Shown here: in pieces, positions 26,332 to 36,480 of the stretch | How positions within the stretch are numbered: the first letter of the stretch is position 1 | Layout: each line of letters begins with the position of its first letter | Source of the DNA: Pseudarthrobacter cellobiosi | GTDB taxonomy: Bacteria > Actinomycetota > Actinomycetes > Actinomycetales > Micrococcaceae | Direction of reading: 5' to 3' | Assembly (NCBI RefSeq): GCF_023913755.1 | Contig: NZ_JAMXBJ010000037.1 | Span: 14,805 to 78,804 of the forward strand | Length of the DNA: 64,000 nucleotides | Program-made: the position numbers and the translations under genes | The notes under the pieces: generated by a model | The model's database searches: none | What the model saw: only the letters and a program-made list of their open reading frames with translations | What the model was told of the DNA's origin: nothing

Positions 26332-27227
26332 CGCGGGCCGCCCTGCCAGAGGGCGTCGAACGGCGCGCCGGAGGCTACCCGGTTGCGGATTCCGGCGGTG
26401 ACAAAGTCCTTGGCGGCCCGGGCAGCCTCCAGCGGCGTGGCCCCCTTGGCCAGTTCCGCCGTCACCGCCGCGGCGAGGGAACAGCCGGCGCCGGACACGG
26501 CCACCTCGCCCACCTTGGGAGCGCTGAGGACTTCGAGGGTCTCGCCGTCGTAGTAAACGTCGACGGCGTCCGGGCCTGCCAGCCGCACCCCGCCCTTGGC
26601 CAGGACCGCGGCGCCGCCGCTGAGCTCGTGGATGCGGACTGCTGCGGCTTTCAGGGATTCGACGTCGGTGATCGCCAGGCCGGACAGCGATTCGGCTTCG
26701 AAGTGGTTGGGCGTGACGAACGTGGCCAGCGGCAGGATCTGCGTCTTCAGGGCCTGGTCCGTGTCCAGTGCGTGTCCCGGCTCCTGGCCTTTGCAGATCA
26801 GCACCGGATCCAGCACGACGTTGCGGAACCGGCCCGTTTCCAGCGCCGCGGCGACCGTGCTTATGGTGGCCGGGCTGCCCAGCATGCCGATCTTCACGGT
26901 GTCCAGGACCGGACGGCCTGGAGCTGACGGCTCTCCCGACGCCCTCTCGAAGGCGGCGCCCGACGCCGGGCCGTAGGCCGCCGTCGTGGCTTCCAACTGG
27001 TCCGCAATGACCTGCTGGTCCACCGGCACAAAGCGGTGGTTCCAGTTGTCGCTCGGATCGAAGGACACGATGCAGGTCAGGTTGGCGATGCCAAACACGC
27101 CCAGCTCCTGGAACGTCTTCAGGTCGGCCTGGGCTCCGGCGCCCCCCGTGGCTTCGGATCCCGCGATGGTCAGGACGACGGCGGGAGCGGACACGGGGGA
27201 CTGGAGGGCAGCTGCAGCTAAAGTCAT
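26328..27227 (-). CDS. pdxK: Pyridoxal kinase, ThiD-like dual-cysteine type
   Basis: This 299-residue ribokinase-fold enzyme has TIAGSEATGGAGAQADLKTF at the N-terminus like ThiD, but also the two cysteines of the dual-cysteine pyridoxal kinase subgroup: one in the lid (DPVLICKGQE) and one in VSGAGCSLAAAV, where ThiD has GTGDT. That pair forms the hemithioacetal relay known from staphylococcal enzymes, so pyridoxal phosphorylation in vitamin B6 salvage is favoured over HMP kinase activity. Cytoplasmic. The gene stands alone, convergent with tetR. Confidence 0.82.
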   Translation of the reverse strand: MTLAAAALQSPVSAPAVVLTIAGSEATGGAGAQADLKTFQELGVFGIANLTCIVSFDPSDNWNHRFVPVDQQVIADQLEATTAAYGPASGAAFERASGEPSAPGRPVLDTVKIGMLGSPATISTVAAALETGRFRNVVLDPVLICKGQEPGHALDTDQALKTQILPLATFVTPNHFEAESLSGLAITDVESLKAAAVRIHELSGGAAVLAKGGVRLAGPDAVDVYYDGETLEVLSAPKVGEVAVSGAGCSLAAAVTAELAKGATPLEAARAAKDFVTAGIRNRVASGAPFDALWQGGPR

Positions 27228-27306
27228 GGCACTATCCTGCCATCCGGCGTCGGGCCCTATTGTTCAGTGGGAGAATGTCGTGAGAGTGCTAATACAGCCG
27301 GCGTCC

Positions 27307-27326
27307 CGCGCAACTTTCGTTGCGCG
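27307..27326. promoter_or_regulatory. Perfect 8-bp hairpin upstream of the queuosine precursor transporter
   Basis: CGCGCAAC (27307-27314) and GTTGCGCG (27319-27326) are perfectly complementary around TTTC, 40 bases before the transporter start at 27366. It could be a regulator site or a leader hairpin. It lacks the A-rich tail expected of known preQ1 riboswitches. Confidence 0.45.
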
Positions 27327-27365
27327 AACCGTACGCCGAGCGAACCACTACGAATGGAATCCCCC

Positions 27366-28082
27366 ATGCCTTCCCCCTCAGGCCCTGACGCCCAGCCCAT
27401 CGCCGACTCCGCCCGGACGGCGCCGAAATTCGCATCAATCGGTTCGCCGTACTTCGGCATCATGCTGGCGTTTATGGCCGTAGTGCTGATCCTGTCCAAC
27501 ATCGGGGCGTCCAAGGGCGTCGCGATCGGTCCGATCATCACGGACGGCGGGTTTTTCCTGTTCCCGCTCGCCTACATCCTGGGCGACGTCATCAGCGAGG
27601 TCTACGGTTTCAAGATGGCGCGCAAGGCCATTTTCACCACCTTCGCACTGTCCGTCTTCGCCTCTGTTTGCTACTGGGTGATCATCGCCCTGCCCGGCTT
27701 TGATGACGAGTTCGGCACGTCCAAGCAGGCCGCCCTTGAGGGGGCCCTTGGTCCGGTGCCGCAGATTGTGCTCGCCTCGCTGTTGGCATTCCTGGCCGGC
27801 CAGACCATTAACTCGTGGATCCTGGTGAAGATGAAGGCCCGCTCCGGGGAGAAGTCACTCTGGGCGCGGCTGATGGGTTCCTCAGGCGCGGGCGAGTTCG
27901 TGGACACCCTGATTTTCTGCAGCATCGCCGCCTCCGTCATCGGCATCACGGACTTCGACACGTTCCTGAACTACGTGGTGGTGGGCTTTGTTTACAAGAC
28001 ACTCGTGGAGTTCCTGTTTGTGCCGGTGACGTCCCTCGTGATCGGTTGGATCAAGAAGCGCGAACCGAGCTACGGGGTCTAA
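27366..28082 (+). CDS. yhhQ: Queuosine precursor transporter (YhhQ/ECF-like)
   Basis: This 238-residue membrane protein has the YhhQ fingerprint: VVLILSNIGASKGVAIGPII, FPLAYILGDVISEVYGFKMA and GEFVDTLIFCSIAASVIGIT, with six membrane segments. It imports queuine or preQ1-type bases. The convergent neighbour encodes tRNA-guanine transglycosylase and no de novo queuosine genes are visible, consistent with salvage. The ATG at 27366 is preferred for GGAA seven bases upstream; an in-frame ATG at 27354 is an alternative. Confidence 0.92.
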   Translation: MPSPSGPDAQPIADSARTAPKFASIGSPYFGIMLAFMAVVLILSNIGASKGVAIGPIITDGGFFLFPLAYILGDVISEVYGFKMARKAIFTTFALSVFASVCYWVIIALPGFDDEFGTSKQAALEGALGPVPQIVLASLLAFLAGQTINSWILVKMKARSGEKSLWARLMGSSGAGEFVDTLIFCSIAASVIGITDFDTFLNYVVVGFVYKTLVEFLFVPVTSLVIGWIKKREPSYGV

Positions 28083-28095
28083 GGCTCCACACGCC

Positions 28096-28163
28096 CCGTT
28101 TCGACGGTTCCCTGCACACACGACGTTCGCAGTCATCGAGTGCGCAGGGAACCATCGAAACGG
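28096..28163. repeat. Family C palindromic element, copy 1
   Basis: Arms 28096-28115 (CCGTTTCGACGGTTCCCTGC) and 28144-28163 match at 19 of 20 positions. The right arm shares GCAGGGAACCATCGAA exactly with copy 2 at 50510-50525. It sits between the convergent yhhQ and tgt genes and may serve as a bidirectional terminator. Confidence 0.85.
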
Positions 28164-28221
28164 CGCGGAGGACGACGGCGGGACGCAGGGAAGGCGGGCG
28201 GGCAGCGAGCCGGGCACGCGC

Positions 28222-29601
<1,380 letters not shown>

Positions 29602-30327
29602 TCAGTGGGCCGTTTCCGATGTGGGGTAGTTCTCAGCCCGCCAACTGTCCCAGAGCGAATGGATGGACTCCATTTTGTGGGCACCCAGATCGAACGTCGA
29701 GGCGATCACCGTGGCGCCGCCGTGGGGCCTCACACCTTCAATGACGGGCTGGTCCGCCACGATCAGCAGGCCGTCGCCGTGCTCCGCATAGCTGTGGACG
29801 GTGAGCCCCACCTGGTGGTTGCTGCGGAACCAGACCTTCCCGGTGATCTCTTCCCCGGTGGACAGCGTCAGCCCGTATGTCTCACCCGGCGCAGGCACGT
29901 CCGACAAGCCCAGCTTTTCGATGGCGGAAGCCGGCTCGCCGGGAAATTCGAAGAACATCGTGTGCCGTTTGCCGTGCGGGTGGTGTTCCAGCGCGAAGCG
30001 GAGTTGCTGCAGGAACGTCAGCCAGCCTTGGGTGATGTCCTCGTCCCAGGCCGCCCATTCCGAGTTGTGGTCCAGGGCTGCCCGCGTGACACTGACCAAA
30101 GTGCCGGCGGACACCGGTTTCAGGTCAAAGACGTCGCCGCCGTTGGTGGTCAGGCTGGTGTGGTCCGGGGCTTCAACGACGTTTCTGCTGAAGTAGATCT
30201 TGTCTATCTCATCAGCCAGTTCATCGGCCTCCCAGCCATGCCACTGGGCAACTTTGGCCGGTTCACGCAGCATGGTCCAGACCTGCGGCGCATCAGCATT
30301 TATCACCACGCTCAGATTGTTCGTCAT
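29602..30327 (-). CDS. SRPBCC/START-like domain protein
   Basis: This 241-residue cytoplasmic protein begins MTNNLSVVINADAPQVWTML and continues with PAKVAQWHGWEADE, the usual opening of an AHSA1-type SRPBCC fold (helix-grip pocket for hydrophobic ligands). A long second half (residues 120-241) forms another alpha/beta region that I cannot assign more closely. Function unknown. It is the first gene after tgt on the same strand order but separated from it by 33 bases, so cotranscription with tgt is likely. Confidence 0.75.
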   Translation of the reverse strand: MTNNLSVVINADAPQVWTMLREPAKVAQWHGWEADELADEIDKIYFSRNVVEAPDHTSLTTNGGDVFDLKPVSAGTLVSVTRAALDHNSEWAAWDEDITQGWLTFLQQLRFALEHHPHGKRHTMFFEFPGEPASAIEKLGLSDVPAPGETYGLTLSTGEEITGKVWFRSNHQVGLTVHSYAEHGDGLLIVADQPVIEGVRPHGGATVIASTFDLGAHKMESIHSLWDSWRAENYPTSETAH

Positions 30328-30388
30328 AGCCCGAATCTACAACGCGGGCGCAGCCCCGGGTAGGGGGCAATTCCCCCACCCCGACGGC

Positions 30389-31441
30389 TTAGGCCCGGAC
30401 GGCCTCGAGTTCGTTGCTGATCCGGCGCTGGAGTTCGCCTACCCCGATCGTCTCAGACCTGCCGTGTGCCCGGAGGAACAGCAGGGATTCGAGACGCAGC
30501 AGCCGCCACTCCCGCTCGGCCTCATGGTTGGAGTTGTCGATCGAGCGGAAGATCTCTTTGTCGTACAGGTTGGGTTCGTTCAGCGAACGCTGGCGCACTT
30601 TGGCGTTCATCCGCGCCTTGAACGGGTCCGTTTCCTGGTTTTCCGGCAAACGCAGCAGCTTTTCATAGACTTCGGCGCGCTCCTCCTGCCGGTCCTGGCG
30701 GCAGACGAAGCTGGACAACGCCAGCGACGCCTCCACGGACGCCCACCGGCCCGGGTTGCCGTCGAACGGGAGGACGTTGAGCAGGTCCGCCACTGTGAGC
30801 GCCCCGTCCGGATCCTTGAGCGTGATGAACAGTTCGTGGGCCAGGTCGCTGAGGTCCTTGAGGCAACTGCCGGACTTGAAGTTGATGCCCTTGGCCAGCT
30901 TGTCCGCCAGCAGCAGCACCCCAACGGCGTCCGGGTGGGCTTCGGCGGCAGCCTCCACCACCGCTTCGGGTGTGCCCTGCGGCGACGGAATCCGCGCCAG
31001 TTCTTCCGCGGACGGGCCGCTCATCGCGGGCGGGATGGCCGGCAGGGGAGGTACGACGACGGCGGGAGCCGCCGGGGCCACCCCCGCTTCGCCGGTCTGC
31101 TGGGGTTGTTCGGCAGGGGGTTGCGCCGCGACCGGAATCTGCGTGACGGCGTCGGGCGTTGTGTCCTGAACGGGGGTGTCCTGAACTGTGGTGTCCGGAA
31201 CCGTGATGACCCGGACTGTTGTGTCCAGGATCTTTACGGTGGAGCCGGCTGCGATGCGGAGCGTGCCGCCGCCGGTGAGGTTTGCCAGGACTACCGCAGG
31301 GGTCCCGAAATCGTCCGGTTCAAACTCCACATGCTGGATTTCGGCGGTGCGTTGACCGTCGGGGAGGAGGAGCTGATCGCCGGTGGTCAGAGATCCAGCC
31401 TGCTGTTCGCTGTAGTGCCTGGCGGCTGGGTTTTCGGTCAT
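30389..31441 (-). CDS. Conserved protein of unknown function with Pro/Ala-rich linker
   Basis: The 350-residue protein has a small N-terminal beta-rich domain (residues 1-80, GSLTTGDQLLLPDGQRTAEI), a low-complexity linker rich in Pro, Ala, Thr and Val (about 80-150, with TTVQDTPVQDTT) and a helical C-terminal domain (about 160-350, with VGVLLLADKLAKGINFKSGS). No signal peptide or catalytic motif was recognised. An AAGGA site precedes the start. It may resemble DUF6707 proteins, but I hold this loosely. Confidence 0.7.
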   Translation of the reverse strand: MTENPAARHYSEQQAGSLTTGDQLLLPDGQRTAEIQHVEFEPDDFGTPAVVLANLTGGGTLRIAAGSTVKILDTTVRVITVPDTTVQDTPVQDTTPDAVTQIPVAAQPPAEQPQQTGEAGVAPAAPAVVVPPLPAIPPAMSGPSAEELARIPSPQGTPEAVVEAAAEAHPDAVGVLLLADKLAKGINFKSGSCLKDLSDLAHELFITLKDPDGALTVADLLNVLPFDGNPGRWASVEASLALSSFVCRQDRQEERAEVYEKLLRLPENQETDPFKARMNAKVRQRSLNEPNLYDKEIFRSIDNSNHEAEREWRLLRLESLLFLRAHGRSETIGVGELQRRISNELEAVRA

Positions 31442-31527
31442 GGGAGTCCTTAAGTTCTCTTGTGGTCCGCCCTACAGTCTACAAAGCGGGGCCCTGGAAG
31501 TCGGGGACGCCGGGGAACCCGCAGGCG

Positions 31528-32067
31528 TCAGTTACCCACTCCCGCAAAGGCCAGCGCCTGGCGGACCAGGGAGCCGCGGCCGCCGCTGAATTCGAGCTGG
31601 ACGTCGGCGCTGAGCACTTCCGCCGGAGTCATCCAGGTCAGTTCCAGGGCGTCCTGGCGGGGTTCGCATTCGCCTGTCACGGGGATGACGTACGCCAGGG
31701 ACACGGCGTGTTGGCGGTCGTCGGTGAAGCCGGTCTGGGACGGGGCCGGGAAGTATTCGGCCACCGTGAAGGGGACCGGGCTGATGGGGAGCTGCGGAAA
31801 GGCGAGCGGCCCCAAGTCCTTTTCCATATGGCGCAGCAGTGCGGCGCGGATGGTCTCGCGGTAGATCACACGGCCCGATACCAGCGACCGGATCATGTTC
31901 CCGTCCTCGTCGGCCTGCAGCAGCGTGCCAACCTCGTTCACAAAACCCAGCGGATCCAGCCTTACCGGCACGGCCTCCACATAGATCATGGGGAGCCTCC
32001 CGCGGGCCTCAAAGAGGTCTTCTTCGGAGAGCCAGCCGGGATTGGGGTCAGGAGTGCGAACGTTCAT
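31528..32067 (-). CDS. NUDIX-like protein (DUF4916 type)
   Basis: This 179-residue protein starts with PNPGWLSEEDLFEARGRLPM and contains RETIRAALLRHMEKDLGP, which aligns in spirit with a NUDIX box but lacks the full REUXEEXGU glutamates, as in the DUF4916 group of actinobacteria. Hydrolytic activity is therefore uncertain. The last third, SLAYVIPVTGECEPRQDALE then LTWMTPAEVLS, is typical of NUDIX folds. It stands alone upstream of the unknown 350-residue gene. Confidence 0.75.
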   Translation of the reverse strand: MNVRTPDPNPGWLSEEDLFEARGRLPMIYVEAVPVRLDPLGFVNEVGTLLQADEDGNMIRSLVSGRVIYRETIRAALLRHMEKDLGPLAFPQLPISPVPFTVAEYFPAPSQTGFTDDRQHAVSLAYVIPVTGECEPRQDALELTWMTPAEVLSADVQLEFSGGRGSLVRQALAFAGVGN

Positions 32068-32206
32068 GGTTAAGTTCTACCCCATCGGACGGCCGCGGAC
32101 CGCTGAGGGGCGAGCTATCAGCGTAAAGCGTCGCCCAAAGCGCCGGAATCTCACCCCTCGGTCGGTCCGCCACGGTTCGCCCCAGGGCATCCGTGCCCGG
32201 GCCGGA

Positions 32207-32983
32207 TCACTCTGCGGCGAGGCGCTGCGAGATCCAGAGAGTGGGCGGGACATGCGGGGCGGTTGTGGCTGCGGCAGCACCGGCGGTTCCGGAACTTCCT
32301 GCGCTGCCTGCGGCGTCGGGGTTGGCCACGTGCAGGGTCCGGCCGAAGGCTTCCTCGGTTTCGCTGACGTCCAGCCCGGCGGCGGTGAGCCGGTCCCGCA
32401 AGGCGCCCAGATCGCCGTCGTACTCAAATCCCAGGCCGGACCGGGCCGGGCCGGACGCGGGGCGCACCATCAGCACGCCGCCGTTCTTGGCGGTAAAGTC
32501 GGCGGTTTCGTCGGCGTCCGGGACGGGGCGGAACCTGGCGCCAATGTCCTGCAGCGTCACGGCGGCGGCGCCGGGATCCTCCGTAAACCAGACCCCGACG
32601 ACGGTCAGGGCCGGATCAGCGTCAGCCGCGTTCAGCGCCCGGGCCCCTTTGTCCGCCAGGAAGCTGAAGCCGTCCCGGCCGGTGATGCGGCAGGACTCGC
32701 CGTGGTCAGCGGCGATGAGCTCGGCGACCGTGTTCCCGGATTCCTCCGCGGCCAGGGCGGTGCGCCGCGCGAATTCCGCCAGATCGCCCACCTCCACGCC
32801 CAAGGCAGTGGTGCCGTCGTCCGTGGCGCCGGCGTCGGCCACATGCAGGGCCAGCCTGCCTGAACCGGCGTCGAACTCCCGCCATGGGCCGTCATCAACG
32901 GTCTTGGCCAGGCCCAGGGCAGTCAGGAGCTGTTCCCAACTGTCTGGCCGGGAGGTGAAATGGACGGGTCTGACACGCAGCAT
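32207..32983 (-). CDS. VOC-superfamily (glyoxalase-like) protein
   Basis: This 258-residue protein consists of two betaalphabetabetabeta modules: residues 1-105 (VRPVHFTSRPDSWEQLLTAL) and about 118-250 (DPALTVVGVWFTEDPGAAAV and later LGFEYDGDLGALRDRLTAAG). Metal-binding residues expected in dioxygenases or glyoxalase I are not obvious, so a binding or resistance role is possible. GAGGAGG precedes the ATG. It is divergent from the YdeI-like gene. Confidence 0.8.
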   Translation of the reverse strand: MLRVRPVHFTSRPDSWEQLLTALGLAKTVDDGPWREFDAGSGRLALHVADAGATDDGTTALGVEVGDLAEFARRTALAAEESGNTVAELIAADHGESCRITGRDGFSFLADKGARALNAADADPALTVVGVWFTEDPGAAAVTLQDIGARFRPVPDADETADFTAKNGGVLMVRPASGPARSGLGFEYDGDLGALRDRLTAAGLDVSETEEAFGRTLHVANPDAAGSAGSSGTAGAAAATTAPHVPPTLWISQRLAAE

Positions 32984-33060
32984 GGGTTCCTCCTCGAAAC
33001 CAGGACAGGTCGGCTACCGCCATCATGCCACTTCTCGCAGAAGGCGGGCAGAATAGGGCC

Positions 33061-33678
33061 ATGGCCATTGAACTCAAGGAACTGCTGGTAGCGGACGCGG
33101 CGGAGTGGCGGCTGTGGCTGGAACAGCACCATGCCACCAGCCCTGGCGTGTGGCTGGTGCTGCATAAGAAGGGCGGTAACACCACTGAACTGGACTACGA
33201 AGCAGCGTTGCAGGAGGCGCTGTGCTTTGGCTGGATCGACGGTCAGGGCAAAAGGCGCGACGACGACAGCTCCTTCCAGCGGATGACCCGCCGCGGACCG
33301 AAGAGTGTCTGGTCGGCGCGGAATGTGGACCGCATCGGGAAGCTCGAGGCTGCCGGCAGGATGACTGCGGCGGGCCGCGCGGCCGTCGACGCCGCCAAAG
33401 CGGACGGGCGCTGGGAAGCAGCCTATGTGGGGCAGGCGACGGCTGAGGTCCCGCCGGACCTGGCCGCCGCGATTTCCGCCGTCCCCGAAGCCCAGGCCAT
33501 GTTCGACGTCCTCACGTCCGTGAACCGGTATGCCTTGATTTACCGGACGAATTCCGTGAAGCAGGCGTCCACGCGGGAACGGAAAATCTCCGGATTTGTG
33601 GAGATGCTGGCCCGGGGTGAGGCGCCGTACCCGCAGAAGAAGAAGCCTGCCGACCCGCCGCCCCACCCAACTAAGTAG
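33061..33678 (+). CDS. YdeI/OmpD-associated family protein
   Basis: This 205-residue cytoplasmic protein has the family signature SPGVWLVLHKKGGN, then LCFGWIDGQGKRRDDDSSFQ and RRGPKSVWSARN. Members are linked to periplasmic stress or bacteriocin protection, but the molecular activity is unknown. The ATG at 33061 (MAIELKEL) is preferred over one at 33025. Its TAG stop (33676-33678) lies inside the outer arm of the family A palindrome, so the last residues are encoded by the repeat. Confidence 0.85.
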   Translation: MAIELKELLVADAAEWRLWLEQHHATSPGVWLVLHKKGGNTTELDYEAALQEALCFGWIDGQGKRRDDDSSFQRMTRRGPKSVWSARNVDRIGKLEAAGRMTAAGRAAVDAAKADGRWEAAYVGQATAEVPPDLAAAISAVPEAQAMFDVLTSVNRYALIYRTNSVKQASTRERKISGFVEMLARGEAPYPQKKKPADPPPHPTK

Positions 33679-33730
33679 CTGTAAGTGTCGTTTTGAGGGC
33701 TCATAACGACAGTTACTGCTACTCAGTTGG
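33667..33730. repeat. Family A palindromic element, copy 2
   Basis: The outer arms CCAACT (33667-33672) and AGTTGG (33725-33730) enclose an imperfect stem whose left side, GTAAGTGTCGTTTTGAG (33681-33697), is identical to copy 1 at 14521-14537. It lies between convergent genes and overlaps the 3-prime end of the YdeI-like gene. Confidence 0.82.
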
Positions 33731-33732
33731 GG

Positions 33733-34887
33733 TTAGTCGTCCAGCGGGAAGGCGACGGCTTCGCCAACCACCCGCAGGCAGAGCTCCATTCCGGGCCGGG
33801 CAATGGAGGCGTTCCAGTGGCGGATGGTGATGATTTCGCCGCCGCCGGGGTAGCGGTGGTCGGTGCCGGCCAGTTCGGGTGGCACAGAGAGTTTGAGGCG
33901 AACGGTGGTCTCCGGGCCGAAGTAGTCAGTATCCACCACCACGCCGCGGATGGGGCCATCCTCGGCAATGCGGATCTGCTCAGGACGCAGCATCAGCTGC
34001 ACCCGGCCCTGGGCAGGCGGGCGGCGCACGGGAATTCCGCCCAGTGAGCACGTGGCCAGCGAGCCTTCCATCCAGGCGTCCAGGATGACGGCGTCGCCCA
34101 GGAACTCTGCGGTGGCGCGGTCGGCAGGGCGGGTGTAAACCACAAACGGGTTGCCGATCTGGGCCAGCTTGCCGCCGCGCATCACGGCCACCTGGTCCGC
34201 GAAGGACAGAGCCTCGGCCTGGTCGTGGGTGACCAGGATGGTGGTGACGCCGGCTTTGTTGAGGACCTTGGCCACGGCCCGCCGGGTTGCCACGCGCAGG
34301 CCGGCGTCGAGGGCTGAAAAGGGCTCGTCCAGCAGCATCAGTTCGGGTTCGCGGGCCAGTGCACGGGCCAGTGCCACGCGCTGCTGTTGCCCGCCGGAGA
34401 GCTGGTGCGGCCGGCGCTTGGCCATGGAGGTGTCCAGCGAGACCATGTCCAGCAGCTCGCTGATCCGGCCCGCCGCCCCGCGGCGGCCACCCGTCAGCTT
34501 GGCCGTGTCCAGACCGAACGCGATGTTCTGGCCCACAGTCAGGTGCGGGAAAAGAGCCCCGTCCTGGGCCACGTACCCCACCTGGCGCTTATGCGCAGGC
34601 AACCAGACGCCGTCGCCGGCCACCTTGGCGCCGTTGAGCGAGATGCTACCGGTGGCGGGGTGTTCAAAGCCCGCGATTAGCCGCAGCAGGGTGGTCTTGC
34701 CGGAGCCGGAGGGCCCCACGATGGCGGTGGTGCCGCCCTTGGCGACGGACAGGTTCACGCCCCTGAGGACGGCCTGGGACGCAAAGTTCTTGGTGACGTC
34801 GGTGATCTGCAGGTGGCTGTTGGTGGAGGGTGCCACGGACGGCGCGATCCGCGGTTCCGGAAGCCTGGAGGGGGATTGTTCGGTCAC
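33733..34887 (-). CDS. fbpC: Iron(III) ABC transporter ATP-binding protein
   Basis: This 384-residue ATPase has Walker A GPSGSGKTTLLRLIAG, signature LSGGQQQRVALARAL, Walker B MLLDEPFSALDA, the switch His in LVTHDQAEAL, and a C-terminal TOBE-like domain (about residues 275-384). It powers the FbpB permease. The start is a GTG overlapping the permease stop (GTGA), so the two are coupled; a longer in-frame extension runs only through the permease gene. Part of an fbpABC operon below an IdeR-type box. Confidence 0.93.
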   Translation of the reverse strand: MTEQSPSRLPEPRIAPSVAPSTNSHLQITDVTKNFASQAVLRGVNLSVAKGGTTAIVGPSGSGKTTLLRLIAGFEHPATGSISLNGAKVAGDGVWLPAHKRQVGYVAQDGALFPHLTVGQNIAFGLDTAKLTGGRRGAAGRISELLDMVSLDTSMAKRRPHQLSGGQQQRVALARALAREPELMLLDEPFSALDAGLRVATRRAVAKVLNKAGVTTILVTHDQAEALSFADQVAVMRGGKLAQIGNPFVVYTRPADRATAEFLGDAVILDAWMEGSLATCSLGGIPVRRPPAQGRVQLMLRPEQIRIAEDGPIRGVVVDTDYFGPETTVRLKLSVPPELAGTDHRYPGGGEIITIRHWNASIARPGMELCLRVVGEAVAFPLDD

Positions 34888-36476
34888 TGTCCGGCCACTT
34901 TCTTGGACTGCTGGAAGAGAAGGTAGGTCATGGGTGCCGAGAGCAGGATCATCAGCAGGGCGTAGGGGGCGGCGCCGGCGTAGTCGATCTCGCTGCTCTT
35001 GCTCCAGAACTCGGTGGCGAGCGTGCGGGTCCCGTTGGGGGATAGCAGGAGCGTGGCGGTCAGTTCGTTGGCAATGGCCAGGAACACCAAGGCCGCGCCG
35101 CCCGCGGCCGCCGGAGCGGTCAGCCGCAGCGTGACCCGGATGAAGGCCAGCAGCGGCGGTTTGCCCAGGGACTGGGCAGCTTCGTCGAGTTCCTTGGGGG
35201 CCTGGGACAGGCCGGCGCGGAGGGTGACCAGCGCCCGCGGCAGGAACAGCAGGACGTAGGCGGCCACGAGGACTCCGGCCGTTTGGTAGACGCCGGGGAC
35301 CAGCCGGATGCTGACGGTGACGAACGCGAGGCCCACCACAATCCCGGGCAGGGAACTGGTGACGTAGTTGGAGAGCTCCAAGGACTTGCTGAACCAGCTG
35401 GGGTGCCGCACTGCAAGGAATGCCATGGGGAATGCGACGACGGTGGTCACCACCGCACCCGCCAGGCCGTAGCCGAGCGTGGTCAGGAGGGCCGGAGCGA
35501 ACTCGTCGGCCGCCCAGATCGCGGAACCGCCCGCGACGATCCAGCGCAGGACGAAGAACACCGGCAGCCCGAAGGCCAGTCCCGTCAGCGCCAGCAGGGA
35601 CAGCTGGGCCGGAACCTGGTACGCGTGCAGGGGCAGGCGCAATGCCCTCGCCTGGGCGCCGGATCCAATGCGGGCGTAGCGCGCAGTACCCCGGCCGCGG
35701 ACCTCCACCACCAGCAGGATCAGGCAGAAAAACACGAGAACGCTGGCGAGCATGTTGCCGGCGGTCCCGTTGAACGTGGACTGGTACTGGACCATGATCG
35801 CGGTGGTGAACGTGTCGAATCGGATCATCGCGAACGCACCGTATTCGGCCAAGAGGTGCAGGGCCACCAGAAGGGCGCCGCCGGTCATGGCGATCCTGAG
35901 CTGGGGGAGCACAACGCGGAAGAAGACCCGCCAGTTGCCGAGGCCCAGTGCGGCGGCGGACTGTTCGATGGCCGGGTCCAGACGGCCGAGGGTGGCGGCT
36001 GCGGGGATGTACACCAGCGGGAAATAGGACAGCGTGGCGATCAGGACCCCCGAGCCCAAGCCGGCAAGGGACGGGACTGCCGAGACCCACGCGTAGCTGT
36101 TCACAAACGCGGGAATGGCCAGCGGCGCCGCCAGCAAAACCGCCCAGATTTTATGGCCGCGGAGCTTGGTCCGTTCCACCAGCCAGGCACCTCCGACGCC
36201 GAGGATGATGCTGAGCGGGACGGTGATCACCATGAGCAGCACCGTGTTGAGCAGGAGTTCGCCGACGCGCGGCCGGAAGATCAGTTCGACGGCGGTGTCC
36301 CACCCGGTTGCCGCCGTCATGTACACGACGTATCCCAGCGGAACGAGCGAAAACAATGCGATGAGCACTGCCAGGATGGACACCGTGGAAACGCCGAAAG
36401 GCGGGCGGGGGCTGGTGCCCCGGCCCGCCGTCGTCTTGCTCTCCGCTACAGGGGGAGCCGATAGATCAGTGGTCAC
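34884..36476 (-). CDS. fbpB: Iron(III) ABC transporter permease, fused two-domain type
   Basis: This 530-residue protein has about twelve membrane segments in two homologous halves, each with an EAA-like loop (PAIEQSAAALGLGNWRVFFR in the first, KELDEAAQSLGKPPLLAFIR in the second). This is the fused FbpB architecture used for ferric iron. It begins four bases after the substrate-binding protein gene and overlaps the ATPase gene. Confidence 0.93.
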   Translation of the reverse strand: MTTDLSAPPVAESKTTAGRGTSPRPPFGVSTVSILAVLIALFSLVPLGYVVYMTAATGWDTAVELIFRPRVGELLLNTVLLMVITVPLSIILGVGGAWLVERTKLRGHKIWAVLLAAPLAIPAFVNSYAWVSAVPSLAGLGSGVLIATLSYFPLVYIPAAATLGRLDPAIEQSAAALGLGNWRVFFRVVLPQLRIAMTGGALLVALHLLAEYGAFAMIRFDTFTTAIMVQYQSTFNGTAGNMLASVLVFFCLILLVVEVRGRGTARYARIGSGAQARALRLPLHAYQVPAQLSLLALTGLAFGLPVFFVLRWIVAGGSAIWAADEFAPALLTTLGYGLAGAVVTTVVAFPMAFLAVRHPSWFSKSLELSNYVTSSLPGIVVGLAFVTVSIRLVPGVYQTAGVLVAAYVLLFLPRALVTLRAGLSQAPKELDEAAQSLGKPPLLAFIRVTLRLTAPAAAGGAALVFLAIANELTATLLLSPNGTRTLATEFWSKSSEIDYAGAAPYALLMILLSAPMTYLLFQQSKKVAGQ

Positions 36477-36480
36477 TGAA

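Noticed and set aside
35283..36464. 393-codon plus-strand frame opposite fbpB
   Set aside because: Shadow of the iron permease, low-complexity composition and no start signals.
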